The notes beneath the pieces are model-generated. The model worked only from the letters and a program-made list of their open reading frames with translations, was not told the origin of the DNA and made no database searches. A stretch of 64,000 bases of DNA from Mangrovibacter yixingensis. Lineage in GTDB: Bacteria; Pseudomonadota; Gammaproteobacteria; Enterobacterales; Enterobacteriaceae. The stretch is taken from contig NZ_JAIVKM010000001.1 of assembly GCF_020523985.1 (NCBI RefSeq), forward strand, positions 620,001-684,000, given 5' to 3'. Positions 49,844 through 59,442 of the stretch are shown here, piece by piece. The position numbers and the translations under genes were made by a program. Numbering within the stretch: the first letter of the stretch is position 1; each line of letters starts with the position of its first letter.

Positions 49844-51313
49844 TTACAGAATATCGGTCTGGTAACGATAAATGCCGTTGTCCGGAACAAAGGTTAAACG
49901 ATGAGTGATGCAGTCTGGTGCATCCTGCATGTGGTGAGAGACGAAAAGCAACTGGGTATCACCTTCACTAATCAACACATCAATAAAGCGGCGTACCAGC
50001 AAACGGTTTAACGGATCCAGGCCTTGCAAGGGTTCATCCAGAATCAACAAAGTAGGGTGTTTGACCAGTGCGCGGGCAATCAATGCAATACGTTGCTGCC
50101 CCCAGGAAAGGGAGTGGAAAGGGGCATCGGCCGTAGCATTATCCATCCCCAGTAATTGCAGCCATTCACGGACCAGGCGTTGCTGGCGTTCAGATACGGC
50201 CTGGTAAATGCCAATCGTATCGAAGAAACCAGAGAGAATGACATTACGAAGTGTTGTGCTGACACGGTAGTCAAGGTGCAGGCTGCTACTGACATAGCCA
50301 ATATGTTTTTTAATATCCCATATGGTTTCGCCACTGCCACGACGCCGCCCAAACAACGTCAGGTCATTACTGTAACCCTGAGGATGATCGCCAGTAACCA
50401 GACTCAGCAACGTGGATTTTCCTGCACCGTTTGGGCCGACAATTTGCCAGTGCTCGCCAGGGCTTACTTGCCAGTCAAGCTCATGCAAAACCGGGCGGTC
50501 ATTCCAGGATACTACGCCTTTATTCAGGGTAATTAATGGCTGCGCAGGGTCGAGAGTGGCACGTGGTGAAGGTACATCGGCTTCTGGAATACTGATGCCT
50601 GCCAACCGTTCACTGTGGGCCAGTTGTGCAATCAGTGCCTGTGAAAGTAATTCAGCTTTATCACCAGTAGTCTGCAAAGCACAATCGGCCAGCACACCCG
50701 CATAGCGGATAAATTCGGGGATCTCATCGAACCGGTTAAGTACCAGCACCAGGGTGTAACCTTGCTGGTTGAGGTGGGCGAGTTCACCAGCCAGTTGCTC
50801 CCGCGACTCAATATCAAGCCCATCAAAAGGCTCATCAAACACCAGTAAATCCGGGTTGGGCATCAGTGCCTGGCATAACAGCGCCTTGCGCGTTTCGCCA
50901 GTTGACAGGTATTTAAACCGCCTGTCCAGCAAATGGCTGATACCGAACCGTTGCGCCAGTTGCAGGCATTGTGCCGGGTCTTTTACTGAGTCCTGAATAA
51001 TTTCAGCGGTAGTGCGGCCGGTATCGTCCTCATCAGCACTGAGCATATCAGTATTATTGCGTTGCCACTCCTCACGAACTAATTGGTGCAGCAATTCAAA
51101 TGACAGCAATACAGGCTTGTGAAACGAACTGGTCAGTGTGCCGCGCATGGCGGGCAGATTGCCACTCAGTACGCGGGCGAGTGCAGATTTTCCACTGCCG
51201 TTCGCGCCAACAAAAGCCCAGCTTTCCCCGGCGCGAATAGTTAAATCATCAATCACCAGTGAACGGGTATCGCTCAGGTGAAACGTACATTGCGAAATTT
51301 GCAACAATGACAT
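49844..51313 (-). CDS. modF: ABC-type ATPase ModF (molybdate-associated)
   Basis: 489 residues, two fused ABC ATPase domains: Walker A 'GANGSGKSALA' with signature 'YLSTGETRK', then 'GPNGAGKSTLLS' with 'SLSWGQQR'. The second of two adjacent ATGs is better spaced from GGGAT. No membrane segments. Function in molybdenum metabolism is not fully settled. Confidence 0.93.
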   Translation of the reverse strand: MSLLQISQCTFHLSDTRSLVIDDLTIRAGESWAFVGANGSGKSALARVLSGNLPAMRGTLTSSFHKPVLLSFELLHQLVREEWQRNNTDMLSADEDDTGRTTAEIIQDSVKDPAQCLQLAQRFGISHLLDRRFKYLSTGETRKALLCQALMPNPDLLVFDEPFDGLDIESREQLAGELAHLNQQGYTLVLVLNRFDEIPEFIRYAGVLADCALQTTGDKAELLSQALIAQLAHSERLAGISIPEADVPSPRATLDPAQPLITLNKGVVSWNDRPVLHELDWQVSPGEHWQIVGPNGAGKSTLLSLVTGDHPQGYSNDLTLFGRRRGSGETIWDIKKHIGYVSSSLHLDYRVSTTLRNVILSGFFDTIGIYQAVSERQQRLVREWLQLLGMDNATADAPFHSLSWGQQRIALIARALVKHPTLLILDEPLQGLDPLNRLLVRRFIDVLISEGDTQLLFVSHHMQDAPDCITHRLTFVPDNGIYRYQTDIL

Positions 51314-51422
51314 CATATATCCCGTTTATTGCAGTAAATAATACAGGGATACGTGTTCCGCACGGGCTTGTCAATCACTATGCAGTGTAACGCCACCATC
51401 CAAGGATGCTGGCTAAGCCCGA

Positions 51423-52214
51423 TTAACAGAGTGTGGCAATGATAACGTGATCGGCATTGAAATAAGCTGTAACCTGGCTCTCGGCCTCCAGCGCTTCCGC
51501 CGCTACAACCTGGTTGGGAAGTGTTGCACACAGCGTTTGCCCATCTGGCAGTGTCACCAGAACCTCACTTTGTTCTGGGCCCTGTTCAATGGTTTTGATT
51601 GTGCCGGGTAGTATGTTGTCAGCCTGGCTTGCGCGTTGCACATCGCGGGTAATCCCTACCCAGGGCGCTTTTATCAGAACCAGCACCTCTTTACCTGGTT
51701 CCAGCCCAAGCCTGTGCGCACTTTGTTCCGTCAGGGCTACTTTTAACTGTGTTTGCCCGTCGGCGAGTAGAATATTAACGTGTTGCTGAACATGTTGATT
51801 ATCGCGCTCAAGGAGGGTGCCAAACAGCTGGTTTCTGGCACTGGTTTGCAGTGAGAAACGTGAAATGGCTGCCAATAAACTGTCCAGTGGAAGGGCGTCA
51901 TCACGCAGTACATCGAACGCTTTTTGCTGAATTTGCGCCAGCAAATCATACAACTGAATTAACCGCTTTCCATAAGGCGTCAGTAGCGCGCCGCCACCGC
52001 CTTTGCCCCCGGTCGCTCTTTCTACCAGCAACTGGTCGGTCAGTTGGTTCATTTCATTTATGGCATCCCAGGCGCTCTTGTAGCTAATACCTGCCATTTT
52101 AGCGCCCTGGCTAATTGAGCCCGTTTGTTCTATTTGTTTAAGAAGAGAAATACGCCGTGGGTCTGCAAAGAGGCTTCCCTGAAGTTTTAGCGTGAGTAAG
52201 ATTTCAGCCTGCAT
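51423..52214 (-). CDS. modE: Molybdate-responsive regulator ModE
   Basis: 263 residues from M-Q-A-E-I-L-L; the frame extending to 52274 has no ribosome site. N-terminal winged helix ('GSISQGAKMAGISYKSAWDAINEMN', part), then two Mop-type molybdate-binding repeats starting 'TSARNQLFG' and 'ADNILPGTI'. It represses modABC when molybdate is present. Confidence 0.95.
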   Translation of the reverse strand: MQAEILLTLKLQGSLFADPRRISLLKQIEQTGSISQGAKMAGISYKSAWDAINEMNQLTDQLLVERATGGKGGGGALLTPYGKRLIQLYDLLAQIQQKAFDVLRDDALPLDSLLAAISRFSLQTSARNQLFGTLLERDNQHVQQHVNILLADGQTQLKVALTEQSAHRLGLEPGKEVLVLIKAPWVGITRDVQRASQADNILPGTIKTIEQGPEQSEVLVTLPDGQTLCATLPNQVVAAEALEAESQVTAYFNADHVIIATLC

Positions 52215-52336
52215 GTGCGGCTCCTGGTTAAATGAGAATCCAGTGATTGTAAACGTCAGGGCAAATTCGCACAAAAGGCGTGTGCGTTTTTGGTGGATAA
52301 CAGTACAATGGCCGGGAATTTACAAGGGAGACAACC

Positions 52337-52474
52337 ATGTTAGAGTTATTGAAAAGTCTGGTTTTCGCCGTTTGCATGGTGCCTGTCATGATGGCGATTA
52401 TTCTCGGGCTGATTTATGCGTTTGGTGAGGTATTCAACATCTTTTCGGGTATTGGTCGTAAAAAAACCTCCTGA
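52337..52474 (+). CDS. acrZ: AcrAB-TolC accessory small protein AcrZ (YbhT)
   Basis: 45 residues, a single long membrane helix: [10 protein letters not shown] then '[23 protein letters not shown]'. In E. coli AcrZ binds AcrB and alters substrate preference. AAGGGAG ribosome site; divergent from modE. Confidence 0.93.
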   Translation: MLELLKSLVFAVCMVPVMMAIILGLIYAFGEVFNIFSGIGRKKTS

Positions 52475-52498
52475 GTCTCCATGCATAACGCCATTTCC

Positions 52499-52530
52499 AA
52501 CGCCCGGTTTGCCCGGGCGTTGCTGTTTTT
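52499..52530 (+). terminator. acrZ terminator
   Basis: AACGCCCGG / CCGGGCGTT stem, 5-base loop, TTGCTGTTTTT after. Confidence 0.85.
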
Positions 52531-52636
52531 AGTAAGCAAGAAAAAACATAGTTTACCCTGCCTGTAGCTGAAAACAGCACCTCAATAAACTCCACTAAGA
52601 GCCAATTACAGCAAGTGATGCTGGCTTTTCGTATCA

Positions 52637-52657
52637 CCCGGTTTAACCGGGCTTTTT
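52637..52657 (+). terminator. Second terminator before modA
   Basis: CCCGG-TTTAA-CCGGG hairpin followed by CTTTTTT. It insulates modABC from acrZ. Confidence 0.75.
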
Positions 52658-52714
52658 TCGTTGTAAAGACCCTGGTTTTTTTGCCGATAAATGTTATGAG
52701 AATCACAGGTGTTA

Positions 52715-52738
52715 CGTTATATTGCAAAATATACAACG
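52715..52738. promoter_or_regulatory. ModE operator upstream of modA
   Basis: CGTTATAT...ATATACAACG, inverted half-sites around a 6-base spacer, matching the ModE operator type. It lies 18 bases before the modA start. Confidence 0.8.
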
Positions 52739-52756
52739 AAAAACCTGGAGAAAATC

Positions 52757-53533
52757 ATGGCTAAGACGTGGGTAAAACTGGCAGTGGGTGTCACTTTATC
52801 ATTGGGAATGGCAGCACAGGCGATGGCAGACAATGCCAAAGTCACTATTTTTGCGGCAGCCTCTTTAACCAATGCACTGCAAGATATTGCAACACAATAT
52901 AAAAAAGAGAAGCATGTTGATGTGGTCGCTTCTTTTGCTTCGTCCTCAACGCTGGCACGCCAGATAGAGGCAGGTGCTCCGGCTGATTTATACATCTCCG
53001 CAGACCAAAAATGGATGAATTACGCAGTCGATAAAAACACCATTGATACCGCCAGCCGTAAAACGCTGTTGGGCAATAGCCTGGTGCTGGTCGCGCCAGC
53101 AGCCGCTTCCCAGGGCGATGTTACAATTAACGATAAAACTGACTGGGTGGCGTTATTGAAAGGCGGGCGTCTGGCTGTGGGGGACCCTGCTCATGTTCCG
53201 GCAGGGATTTATGCAAAACAGGCACTGGAAAAATTAGGGGCCTGGGATACACTTTCCGCAAAACTGGCTCCCGCGCAAGATGTGCGTGGTGCGTTAGCTC
53301 TGGTTGAACGCAGTGAGTCACCCTTGGGGATTGTCTATGGTTCTGACGCAGTAGCCAGCAAAGGGGTAAAAGTGATTGGAACCTTCCCGGAGGATTCCCA
53401 TCCGAAAGTTGAATACCCACTTGCGATAGTAAAAGGGCATACTGATGCTCAGGTGAAAGCATTCTACGAATACCTGCAAGGCCCTGAAGCAGCCGCAGTA
53501 TTCAAACAATATGGGTTTACAACGAAACAATGA
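52757..53533 (+). CDS. modA: Periplasmic molybdate-binding protein
   Basis: 258 residues from M-A-K-T-W; an upstream frame to 52709 covers the operator and is not used. Signal peptide ends about 'QAMA|DNA'. Molybdate contacts in 'FAAASLTNALQ' and 'FASSSTLARQIEAGAPAD' (part). The stop overlaps the modB start (ATGA). Confidence 0.96.
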   Translation: MAKTWVKLAVGVTLSLGMAAQAMADNAKVTIFAAASLTNALQDIATQYKKEKHVDVVASFASSSTLARQIEAGAPADLYISADQKWMNYAVDKNTIDTASRKTLLGNSLVLVAPAAASQGDVTINDKTDWVALLKGGRLAVGDPAHVPAGIYAKQALEKLGAWDTLSAKLAPAQDVRGALALVERSESPLGIVYGSDAVASKGVKVIGTFPEDSHPKVEYPLAIVKGHTDAQVKAFYEYLQGPEAAAVFKQYGFTTKQ

Positions 53534-54222
53534 TATTGACTGATCCCGAATGGCAGGCGCTATTACTCAGCCTGAAAGTTTCAACATTTGCTGTTTGCGT
53601 GAGTTTGCCATTTGGGATTGCATTAGCCTGGGTGCTGGTCCGTTGCTCCTTCCCCGGAAAATCTTTACTGGATGGCATTGTCCACCTTCCTCTTGTTTTG
53701 CCGCCTGTTGTTGTCGGTTACCTGTTGCTGGTGGTGATGGGGCGCAATGGCGTGGTTGGCCGTTTTCTTTATGATTGGTTTGGCCTGACATTCGCCTTTA
53801 GCTGGCGTGGTGCGGTAATGGCTGCGGCAGTGATGTCATTTCCTTTAATGGTGCGTGCTATTCGCCTGGGGCTTGAAGGGGTGGATCAGCGCCTGGAACA
53901 TGCGGCAAGAACCCTTGGTGCCAGCCGCTGGCGGGTGTTCTGGACGATTACGCTGCCGCTAACGTTGCCCGGTATTATTGTTGGTACCGTTCTGGCATTT
54001 GCCCGTTCGCTGGGCGAATTTGGCGCTACTATCACGTTTGTTTCGAATATTCCCGGTGAAACCCGCACACTGCCTTCCGCAATGTACACTTTGATTCAGA
54101 CACCTGGTGGCGAAGGTGCTGCCGCCCGTTTGTGCGTTATTGCCATTATTCTGGCTTTATGTTCACTGATGATTTCTGAATGGCTGGCCAGGCTGAGCCG
54201 TCGGCGCATAGGGAGAGAGTAA
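53530..54222 (+). CDS. modB: Molybdate ABC transporter permease
   Basis: 230 residues, five helices, with the permease coupling motif '[21 protein letters not shown]' (EAA loop). The stop and the modC start share a base. Confidence 0.96.
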   Translation: MILTDPEWQALLLSLKVSTFAVCVSLPFGIALAWVLVRCSFPGKSLLDGIVHLPLVLPPVVVGYLLLVVMGRNGVVGRFLYDWFGLTFAFSWRGAVMAAAVMSFPLMVRAIRLGLEGVDQRLEHAARTLGASRWRVFWTITLPLTLPGIIVGTVLAFARSLGEFGATITFVSNIPGETRTLPSAMYTLIQTPGGEGAAARLCVIAIILALCSLMISEWLARLSRRRIGRE

Positions 54223-55283
54223 TGCTGGAGCTGCAATTTACCCAAACACTTGGCACACATCGTTTGCATATTGATGAAACCTTGCCTGGCAAAGGAATTA
54301 CCGCCATTTTCGGGGTGTCTGGTGCCGGGAAAACTTCGTTGATTAATGCAATAAGCGGCCTGACTCGCCCCCAGGAAGGGAAAATTGTGCTTAATGAGCG
54401 GGTACTGAGCGACACCGAACGGGATGTCTTCCTTGCCCCGGAAAAACGGCGTATAGGCTATGTCTTTCAGGATGCGCGCCTGTTTCCCCATTACCGTGTG
54501 CGCGGCAATTTGAAATACGGCATGGCAAAAAAAATGGCACCACAGTTTGATAAACTGGTGCAATTACTGGGGATAGAACCATTACTCGATCGCCTGCCAG
54601 GCAGCCTTTCCGGTGGTGAAAAACAGCGGGTGGCGATTGGCCGTGCCTTGCTGACTGCACCTGAACTTCTGCTGCTCGATGAGCCTTTAGCCTCACTGGA
54701 TATTCCCCGCAAGCGAGAAGTGCTGCCATATCTCCAGCGGCTGGCTCAAGAAATCAGCATCCCAATGTTGTATGTGACGCACTCTCTGGAAGAAATTCTG
54801 CACCTGGCGGAAAAAGTGCTGGTGCTGGATCAGGGGCTGGTTAAAGCCTACGGGAATCTGGAAGACGTGTGGACCAGCCAGGTTATGCACCCGTGGCTGC
54901 CGGAAGAGCAGCAAAGCACGGTGTTTAAAGTGACTGTGCTCGAGCACCACCTGCATTACGCCATGACGGCTCTGGCTGTGGGCGACCAGCATTTATGGGT
55001 ACACCGGCTGGAGTTATCTGAAGGGGCAGCGGTGCGGATTCGCATTGCGGCTTCGGATGTCTCTCTGGTGTTGGTCCCGCCACAAAGCAGCAGTATCCGC
55101 AACGTTCTGCGAGCCAAAGTTGTCGAGTGCTATGACAACGAGAACGGGCAGGTTGAAGTACGCCTGGAAGTGGGCTCCCGCACACTCTGGTCACGTATCA
55201 GCCCGTGGGCCCGGGATGAACTGGCGATCAAGCCTGGCCTGTGGCTGTACGCACAGATAAAAAGCGTTTCTATTACTACATAA
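54222..55283 (+). CDS. modC: Molybdate ABC transporter ATPase
   Basis: 353 residues from M-L-E-L-Q-F. Walker A '[14 protein letters not shown]', signature '[15 protein letters not shown]', Walker B '[10 protein letters not shown]', and a C-terminal Mop domain for feedback by molybdate. In E. coli ybhA follows directly; here 6.8 kb of accessory DNA intervene. Confidence 0.96.
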   Translation: MLELQFTQTLGTHRLHIDETLPGKGITAIFGVSGAGKTSLINAISGLTRPQEGKIVLNERVLSDTERDVFLAPEKRRIGYVFQDARLFPHYRVRGNLKYGMAKKMAPQFDKLVQLLGIEPLLDRLPGSLSGGEKQRVAIGRALLTAPELLLLDEPLASLDIPRKREVLPYLQRLAQEISIPMLYVTHSLEEILHLAEKVLVLDQGLVKAYGNLEDVWTSQVMHPWLPEEQQSTVFKVTVLEHHLHYAMTALAVGDQHLWVHRLELSEGAAVRIRIAASDVSLVLVPPQSSSIRNVLRAKVVECYDNENGQVEVRLEVGSRTLWSRISPWARDELAIKPGLWLYAQIKSVSITT

Positions 55284-55472
55284 TTTTCGGTGGTTATGGG
55301 GCAATAGCTACAATACCAGACAGAGAAAACATTGGTTTTATTCGGGCATGTTGAAAGCCGTGCTGCCTGCATGGGTACGACGCTGGTGGCGCTTATGCCA
55401 TTGGTGAATGGTTGTATCGGTTATTTACCAGTAGCATAATCTCCCGTACCCGTTCAAACACAAGGAAAGGTA

Positions 55473-55808
55473 ATGACCTGGCAGGATGTTGATATTACTA
55501 CTGGTGGCCCGGCATTAAGTATGTGGCCGCCTGTTATTTATTATTTTTTGTCAATCATTGTCGGTGGGGGTTTATATATTGGCAGGCACTTTGTTGAAAA
55601 ATGCGCCAATATTACAGTTTTTGTGATTTACGTTTTTTGTGTGCTATTCATTGCAGCGCTTCATTACTGTCTTTTCAAATTTGGTGCGGAGTTTGCCAGT
55701 GATGTACTCAGGGTACATTTAGATGTATATGCTTATGATTCTATACACTTTGGCTCAATTGCATTTGCACTTATCTATATTTTTGCAGTTCCATCAAAAT
55801 TCAAGTAA
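55473..55808 (+). CDS. Small three-span membrane protein, paralogue 1 (putative immunity, long form)
   Basis: 111 residues, not a family I can name. Conserved 'W-P-P-V-I-Y-Y-F-L-S-I-I-V-G' in the first membrane segment, 'LFKFGAEFASDVLRVHLDVYAYDS' between the second and third, and an end in S-K-F-K immediately after the third segment. Shares the 'LSMWPP' long-form start with copies at 57396 and 58734, both of which sit right behind a DUF4225-like gene; this one has none before it. AAGGAAAGGTA is the ribosome site. Function in immunity is inferred. Confidence 0.65.
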   Translation: MTWQDVDITTGGPALSMWPPVIYYFLSIIVGGGLYIGRHFVEKCANITVFVIYVFCVLFIAALHYCLFKFGAEFASDVLRVHLDVYAYDSIHFGSIAFALIYIFAVPSKFK

Positions 55809-55838
55809 TTGAACATGTTGGAGGGCAAGGAAAGTACA

Positions 55839-56159
55839 ATGACCTGGAATGATATTATAATTACGGCTCCAATATGGCCTCCCGTAATTTACTATATTGT
55901 GTCAATTATTGTAGGTGTATTGTTATACGTAGGGAAGTACTATGTGCATCGCTGTGCTAATTTTACTGTCTTCATGCTTTATGGGTTAGTTGTGGGTGCT
56001 GCCGCCTCGGTACAAATGTGTCTATTTAGGTTTGGTGAAGACTTTGCGAAAGATATATTAAGAATAAATTTAGATGTGTATGGGTACGATTCAATATATA
56101 ATGGCGCATTTATATTTTTTGTAATATACATTTTTTCGATGCCAATAAAATTCAAATAA
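55839..56159 (+). CDS. Small three-span membrane protein, paralogue 2 (short form)
   Basis: 106 residues starting M-T-W-N-D-I at 55839, after AAGGAAAG. An upstream TTG at 55809 adds ten residues and is unlikely because the same spacing recurs at all paralogues. Same three-segment plan, conserved W-P-P-V-I-Y-Y, L-F-R-F-G and D-S-I-Y-N-G, ending I-K-F-K. Short forms lack about five residues before W-P-P. Confidence 0.62.
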   Translation: MTWNDIIITAPIWPPVIYYIVSIIVGVLLYVGKYYVHRCANFTVFMLYGLVVGAAASVQMCLFRFGEDFAKDILRINLDVYGYDSIYNGAFIFFVIYIFSMPIKFK

Positions 56160-56601
56160 TCACAATGTCCAGTACTTGTATTTAACTGAAGTGCCTGGGC
56201 ATAATTACAACAATAAATACTAAGTGTTTCTAATAATAAAATAATCAACAGGCGGTAATGATGCCAACTTACTGATTTAGCGTATGATGGTGTTTTTGAG
56301 GTGCTACGTCGGCGCTAAATCATGCCAGCGCTGGCTGTTTTAGGCATATGACAGGGTATGCAGGACGGTCGTGGCCCACATTTTTGGTGAATGCACCATA
56401 AAGAATACACTGGAGCGCCTTCTGAGCCTGCTGTCGGCCTTTGACGTGGGTAGGATCAAATGATGTTCATCTGCTGGTTTAAATTTTCCCTTCGCTGATT
56501 GTGCTCGTGTTTAACTCGCCTCAAGTACTTTGATAGCGGTACTAATCCTATTGACTGTTTGACTTTCAGTGAGTTAATGACACTAACGTGAGGTTACACT
56601 C
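56160..56601. other. Intergenic region with IS1 remnant, before toxin candidate
   Basis: 442 bases. It holds the IS1 remnant (56254-56449) and, at 56542-56557, CTAATCCTATTGACTG, which recurs exactly at 57869-57884 ahead of the second toxin copy. Confidence 0.7.
56254..56449 (+). mobile_element. Internally deleted IS1-family remnant
   Basis: Begins with the IS1 left end (GGTAATGATGCCAACTTACT then GATTTAG.GTATGATGGTG) and jumps after 'TTTTTGAGGTGCT' to a segment of the transposase gene ('ACGTCGGCGCTAAATC', 'CGCCAGCGCTGGCTGTTTTA', 'GAGCCTGCTGTCG', 'CTTTGACGTGG'). The region between is deleted and the right end is missing. Not functional. Identified from memory of IS1. Confidence 0.85.
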
Positions 56602-57384
56602 TTGCCACGACACAACCCGTATCAGGGCGATTTTGAACGCAAGGCCAAAGAACTCGAAAACTATGCACAGCTTATGGTAATGAGATGGAGCATGGGGAGA
56701 TCTGGTACTAATCAGTTTGTTCATGAGCAGCAGGTATTCATTGAAAACCTGAAACGTGATATCACGACATACTGTATGTCTTATCGATATGGTATTGCTG
56801 AAATCGATCGCCATATGGATGGTCTAAAAAAACAAAGTGATATGCTTGCTTCCACAGAAACAGAAATGTATGCGGTTATCAAAAAGGAAAGAAGGAAAGG
56901 TAGAATAGCACTTGTCCTTGCTGAGGTTGGTTTTGTTTCCGGGCTAACTCAAATGGTTGGTGGTGGAGTGTTGTGTGTTAAATCCAGAGGGGCTGCATGT
57001 GCTAAATATGGGATGCCAAACATTATACAGGGTGCTAATAATATATATGAGAACGGCTACTATATTATCTTTATGAAAAATACCACGGGTACGGTAAGGG
57101 ATGTATATCATTATGTGGCAAATAAGTTAGGTGTATCAAATGATGCGGCAGATCAAATATATGGGGTAGTAGATATTGCTTTAACCACTGGAAATTATAC
57201 AAAACTAACACTGTTGGCCAGAGAAAAATCTTGGAGGTTATTCAGGCATGTCAGATCGGACTTCATTCGTGGATGGCAAGGCATAGGGGCAGTAGGTTTT
57301 TCTATCGATGCATTAGGTGTAGTTGGTACTGGTTATCAGATATATCAAATTGAGATGGAAAATAAACCACTGGTTAGTGAATAA
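56602..57384 (+). CDS. DUF4225-like protein, putative membrane-acting toxin
   Basis: 260 residues, TTG start at 56602; the decayed copy at 57936 has ATG at the same position, which supports it. A helical N-terminal half with coiled-coil character is followed by a hydrophobic stretch at ~112-130 ('VGFVSGLTQMVGGGVLCV') and a conserved core 'QGANNIYENGYYIIF'. Further on are 'LTTGNYTKLTLL' and 'SWRLFRHVRSDFIRGW', and a second hydrophobic stretch near 235-250. This pattern is that of DUF4225, a family found alone or fused to PAAR/Rhs-type delivery proteins. Immediately followed (11 bases) by a small membrane protein that would be its immunity partner. No signal peptide. Confidence 0.65.
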   Translation: MPRHNPYQGDFERKAKELENYAQLMVMRWSMGRSGTNQFVHEQQVFIENLKRDITTYCMSYRYGIAEIDRHMDGLKKQSDMLASTETEMYAVIKKERRKGRIALVLAEVGFVSGLTQMVGGGVLCVKSRGAACAKYGMPNIIQGANNIYENGYYIIFMKNTTGTVRDVYHYVANKLGVSNDAADQIYGVVDIALTTGNYTKLTLLAREKSWRLFRHVRSDFIRGWQGIGAVGFSIDALGVVGTGYQIYQIEMENKPLVSE

Positions 57385-57395
57385 GGATAAATATA

Positions 57396-57731
57396 ATGAG
57401 TTGGCAAAATATAGATATTTACTCATCTGGTCCTGTATTGAGTCTGTGGCCTCCTGTGCTGTACTATATAATGTCTATTATCACTGGCGTATTATTATTT
57501 ATTGGTAAGCAGTTTGTACATAACTATGCTAATTTTACTGTATTCATCCTTTATGCTTTTTTCGTTGTAGGTGTTGGGGGGTGCCAACTGGCTCTTTTCA
57601 GATTTGGTTCTGATTTTGCCAGAGATGTATTTAGAATACATTTAGACGTATATGCATATGACTCAATTTTTTGGGGAAGTCTTTGTTTTGCATTTTTATA
57701 TTGTATTGCAGTCCCGACAAAATTTAAATGA
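57396..57731 (+). CDS. Small three-span membrane protein, paralogue 3 (putative immunity to the toxin before it)
   Basis: 111 residues, long form (M-S-W-Q-N-I-D-I..G-P-V-L-S-L-W-P-P). Starts 11 bases after the DUF4225-like stop, with AAGGATAAAT as ribosome site. Third segment ends V-P-T-K-F-K. As the gene directly behind the only intact toxin copy, it is the best candidate for its cognate immunity protein. Confidence 0.68.
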   Translation: MSWQNIDIYSSGPVLSLWPPVLYYIMSIITGVLLFIGKQFVHNYANFTVFILYAFFVVGVGGCQLALFRFGSDFARDVFRIHLDVYAYDSIFWGSLCFAFLYCIAVPTKFK

Positions 57732-57935
57732 AAATATATTAAGTGCCTTACAGGGCGTAGTTGTGGGGGCTAAAAATATAATTGAAAGGGAGGGGGGCAA
57801 TACTGGTACTGTTAACCAGAAGAAATAGTTTGTGTGAGGATGGTTTTTATTAAAGTTATGATTTAAGTCTAATCCTATTGACTGGTTGAGTACTGGTGGT
57901 TTAAAAACAGCAAAGGAAAGTAGGGAGGTTAAATC

Positions 57936-58734
57936 ATGCCACTACATAACCCGGATCTGGTCGATTTTTGACGCAAGGCTAAAGAATTAGGGAGTATTGC
58001 CTGTCATTATGAGAATGAGATGGAGCATGGGAATATCTGGAACTGATGATTTTGTTCATGAGCAGCAGGTATTCGTTGAAAGCCTGAAACGTGATATTAC
58101 TACCAACTGTATGTCTTATAGATATGGTATAGCTGAAATCAATTGCCATATGGCTGATCTCAAAAAACAAAGTGATATGCTTGCTTCTAAATAAACTGAA
58201 TCATATGCGATTATTCGAAAGGAGAAAATAGAAGCATACATAAACCTTGCCCTTGCTGAAGTTGGTTTTTTGGCTGGTCTTTCTCAAATGGTAGGTGGTG
58301 GAATAATATGTGTGAAGAGTCGAATTTCATCTTGTAAAAAATATGATATTCCGAACTTTATACAAGGTGCTAACAATATTTATGAAAATGGTTATTATGT
58401 TATTTTTATGAGAAACACTACAGGATCTGTAAGAGATGCGTACCATTACGTAGCAAACAAATTAGGTGTATCAAATGATACAGCAGACTTGGTATACGGA
58501 GCCGTTGATCTTGGGCTTACAACTGGTAACTATACTAAACTTACTCTTTTAGCTCGTGAAAAATCCTGGAGTTTATTCAGACATATAAGATCTGATTTTA
58601 TCCGTGGCTGGAAAGAAGTTGGAATAACGGGGTTCCTTGCTGATACATCCGGTGGTTTTGCGACGTTATACCAGATGTACCATATAATAAATAAACCGTC
58701 TGCTACACAAGAAAACGTACAAGGGGAAAAATAA
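57936..58734 (+). pseudogene. Decayed second copy of the DUF4225-like toxin
   Basis: Clear homologue of the gene at 56602 along its length, but with three lesions: a TGA at codon 12 (57969-57971) where the intact copy has GAA, one extra base between about 57990 and 58015 that shifts the frame, and a TAA at 58192-58194 where the intact copy has GAA. The remaining frame 58195-58734 stays open and similar, including 'QGANNIYENGYYVIF'. Its end overlaps the next gene (ATAATG). It is a dead toxin with a living downstream partner. Confidence 0.85.
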
Positions 58735-59069
58735 TGAATTGGCAAGATGTTGATATTACCAGTACTGGAGCAACACTAAGTATGTGGCCTCCTGTACTGT
58801 ATTATATAGTTTCAACGATTGTTGGTGTATTATTATATATCGGTAAGCTTTTTGTTCATCGCCATGCTAATTTTACTGTTTTTATTCTTTACGCTTTCTT
58901 CGTTACTCTGTTTTCTGGTGTTCAAATGTGTTTATTTAGATTTGGAGATGAATTTGCCAAAGATATACTCCATATAAATCTAGATGTAGATGAGTATGAT
59001 TCTATATTCTTTGGAACATTTCTATTTTTTTTATTATATGGCATAGCTGTACCAACAGAATTTAAATAA
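58734..59069 (+). CDS. Small three-span membrane protein, paralogue 4 (putative immunity to the decayed toxin)
   Basis: 111 residues, long form (M-N-W-Q-D-V-D-I..L-S-M-W-P-P). Overlaps the decayed toxin's stop by one base. Intact, with the family motifs L-F-R-F-G-D and V-P-T-E-F-K at the end, so it has outlived its toxin. Confidence 0.68.
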   Translation: MNWQDVDITSTGATLSMWPPVLYYIVSTIVGVLLYIGKLFVHRHANFTVFILYAFFVTLFSGVQMCLFRFGDEFAKDILHINLDVDEYDSIFFGTFLFFLLYGIAVPTEFK

Positions 59070-59095
59070 TCATACCTAAGCACAAGGAAAGTACG

Positions 59096-59416
59096 ATGAC
59101 CTGGAATGATATTGTAATCACAAATTCAATATGGCCTCCCGTAATTTACTATATTGTGTCAATCATTGTTGGTTTGTTGCTATTCGTTGGTAAGTACTAT
59201 GTACATCGCCGTGCTAATTTTACTGTCTTTATGCTTTATGGCCTTGTTGTGATCTTTTGTGGTGGTTGCCAACTGGCACTTTTCAGGTTTGGTGGTGGTT
59301 TTCCCAGAGATATACTAAGAGTAAACTTAGATGTATATTCATATGATTCAATTTTCTATGGTTCATATCTGTTTGCTTTAGTGTATGCTCTTGCAACTCC
59401 AATTAGATTTAAGTAA
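59096..59416 (+). CDS. Small three-span membrane protein, paralogue 5 (short form)
   Basis: 106 residues, M-T-W-N-D-I-V-I-T-N-S start. Spacer of 26 bases after the previous gene, of the form ACCTAAG-CAAGGAAAGTAC, repeated before the next two copies. Carries 'LFRFGGGFPRDILRVNLDVY'. Confidence 0.63.
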   Translation: MTWNDIVITNSIWPPVIYYIVSIIVGLLLFVGKYYVHRRANFTVFMLYGLVVIFCGGCQLALFRFGGGFPRDILRVNLDVYSYDSIFYGSYLFALVYALATPIRFK

Positions 59417-59442
59417 CCACACCTAAGTGCAAGGGAAATACA

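Noticed and set aside
57997-58194. 65-codon frame as an independent small gene
   Set aside because: It is the middle piece of the decayed DUF4225-like copy after its frameshift, aligning with the intact copy.
58270-58734. 154-codon frame as an independent gene
   Set aside because: It is the 3' part of the same decayed copy; its apparent TTG start has no ribosome site and corresponds to the middle of the intact protein.
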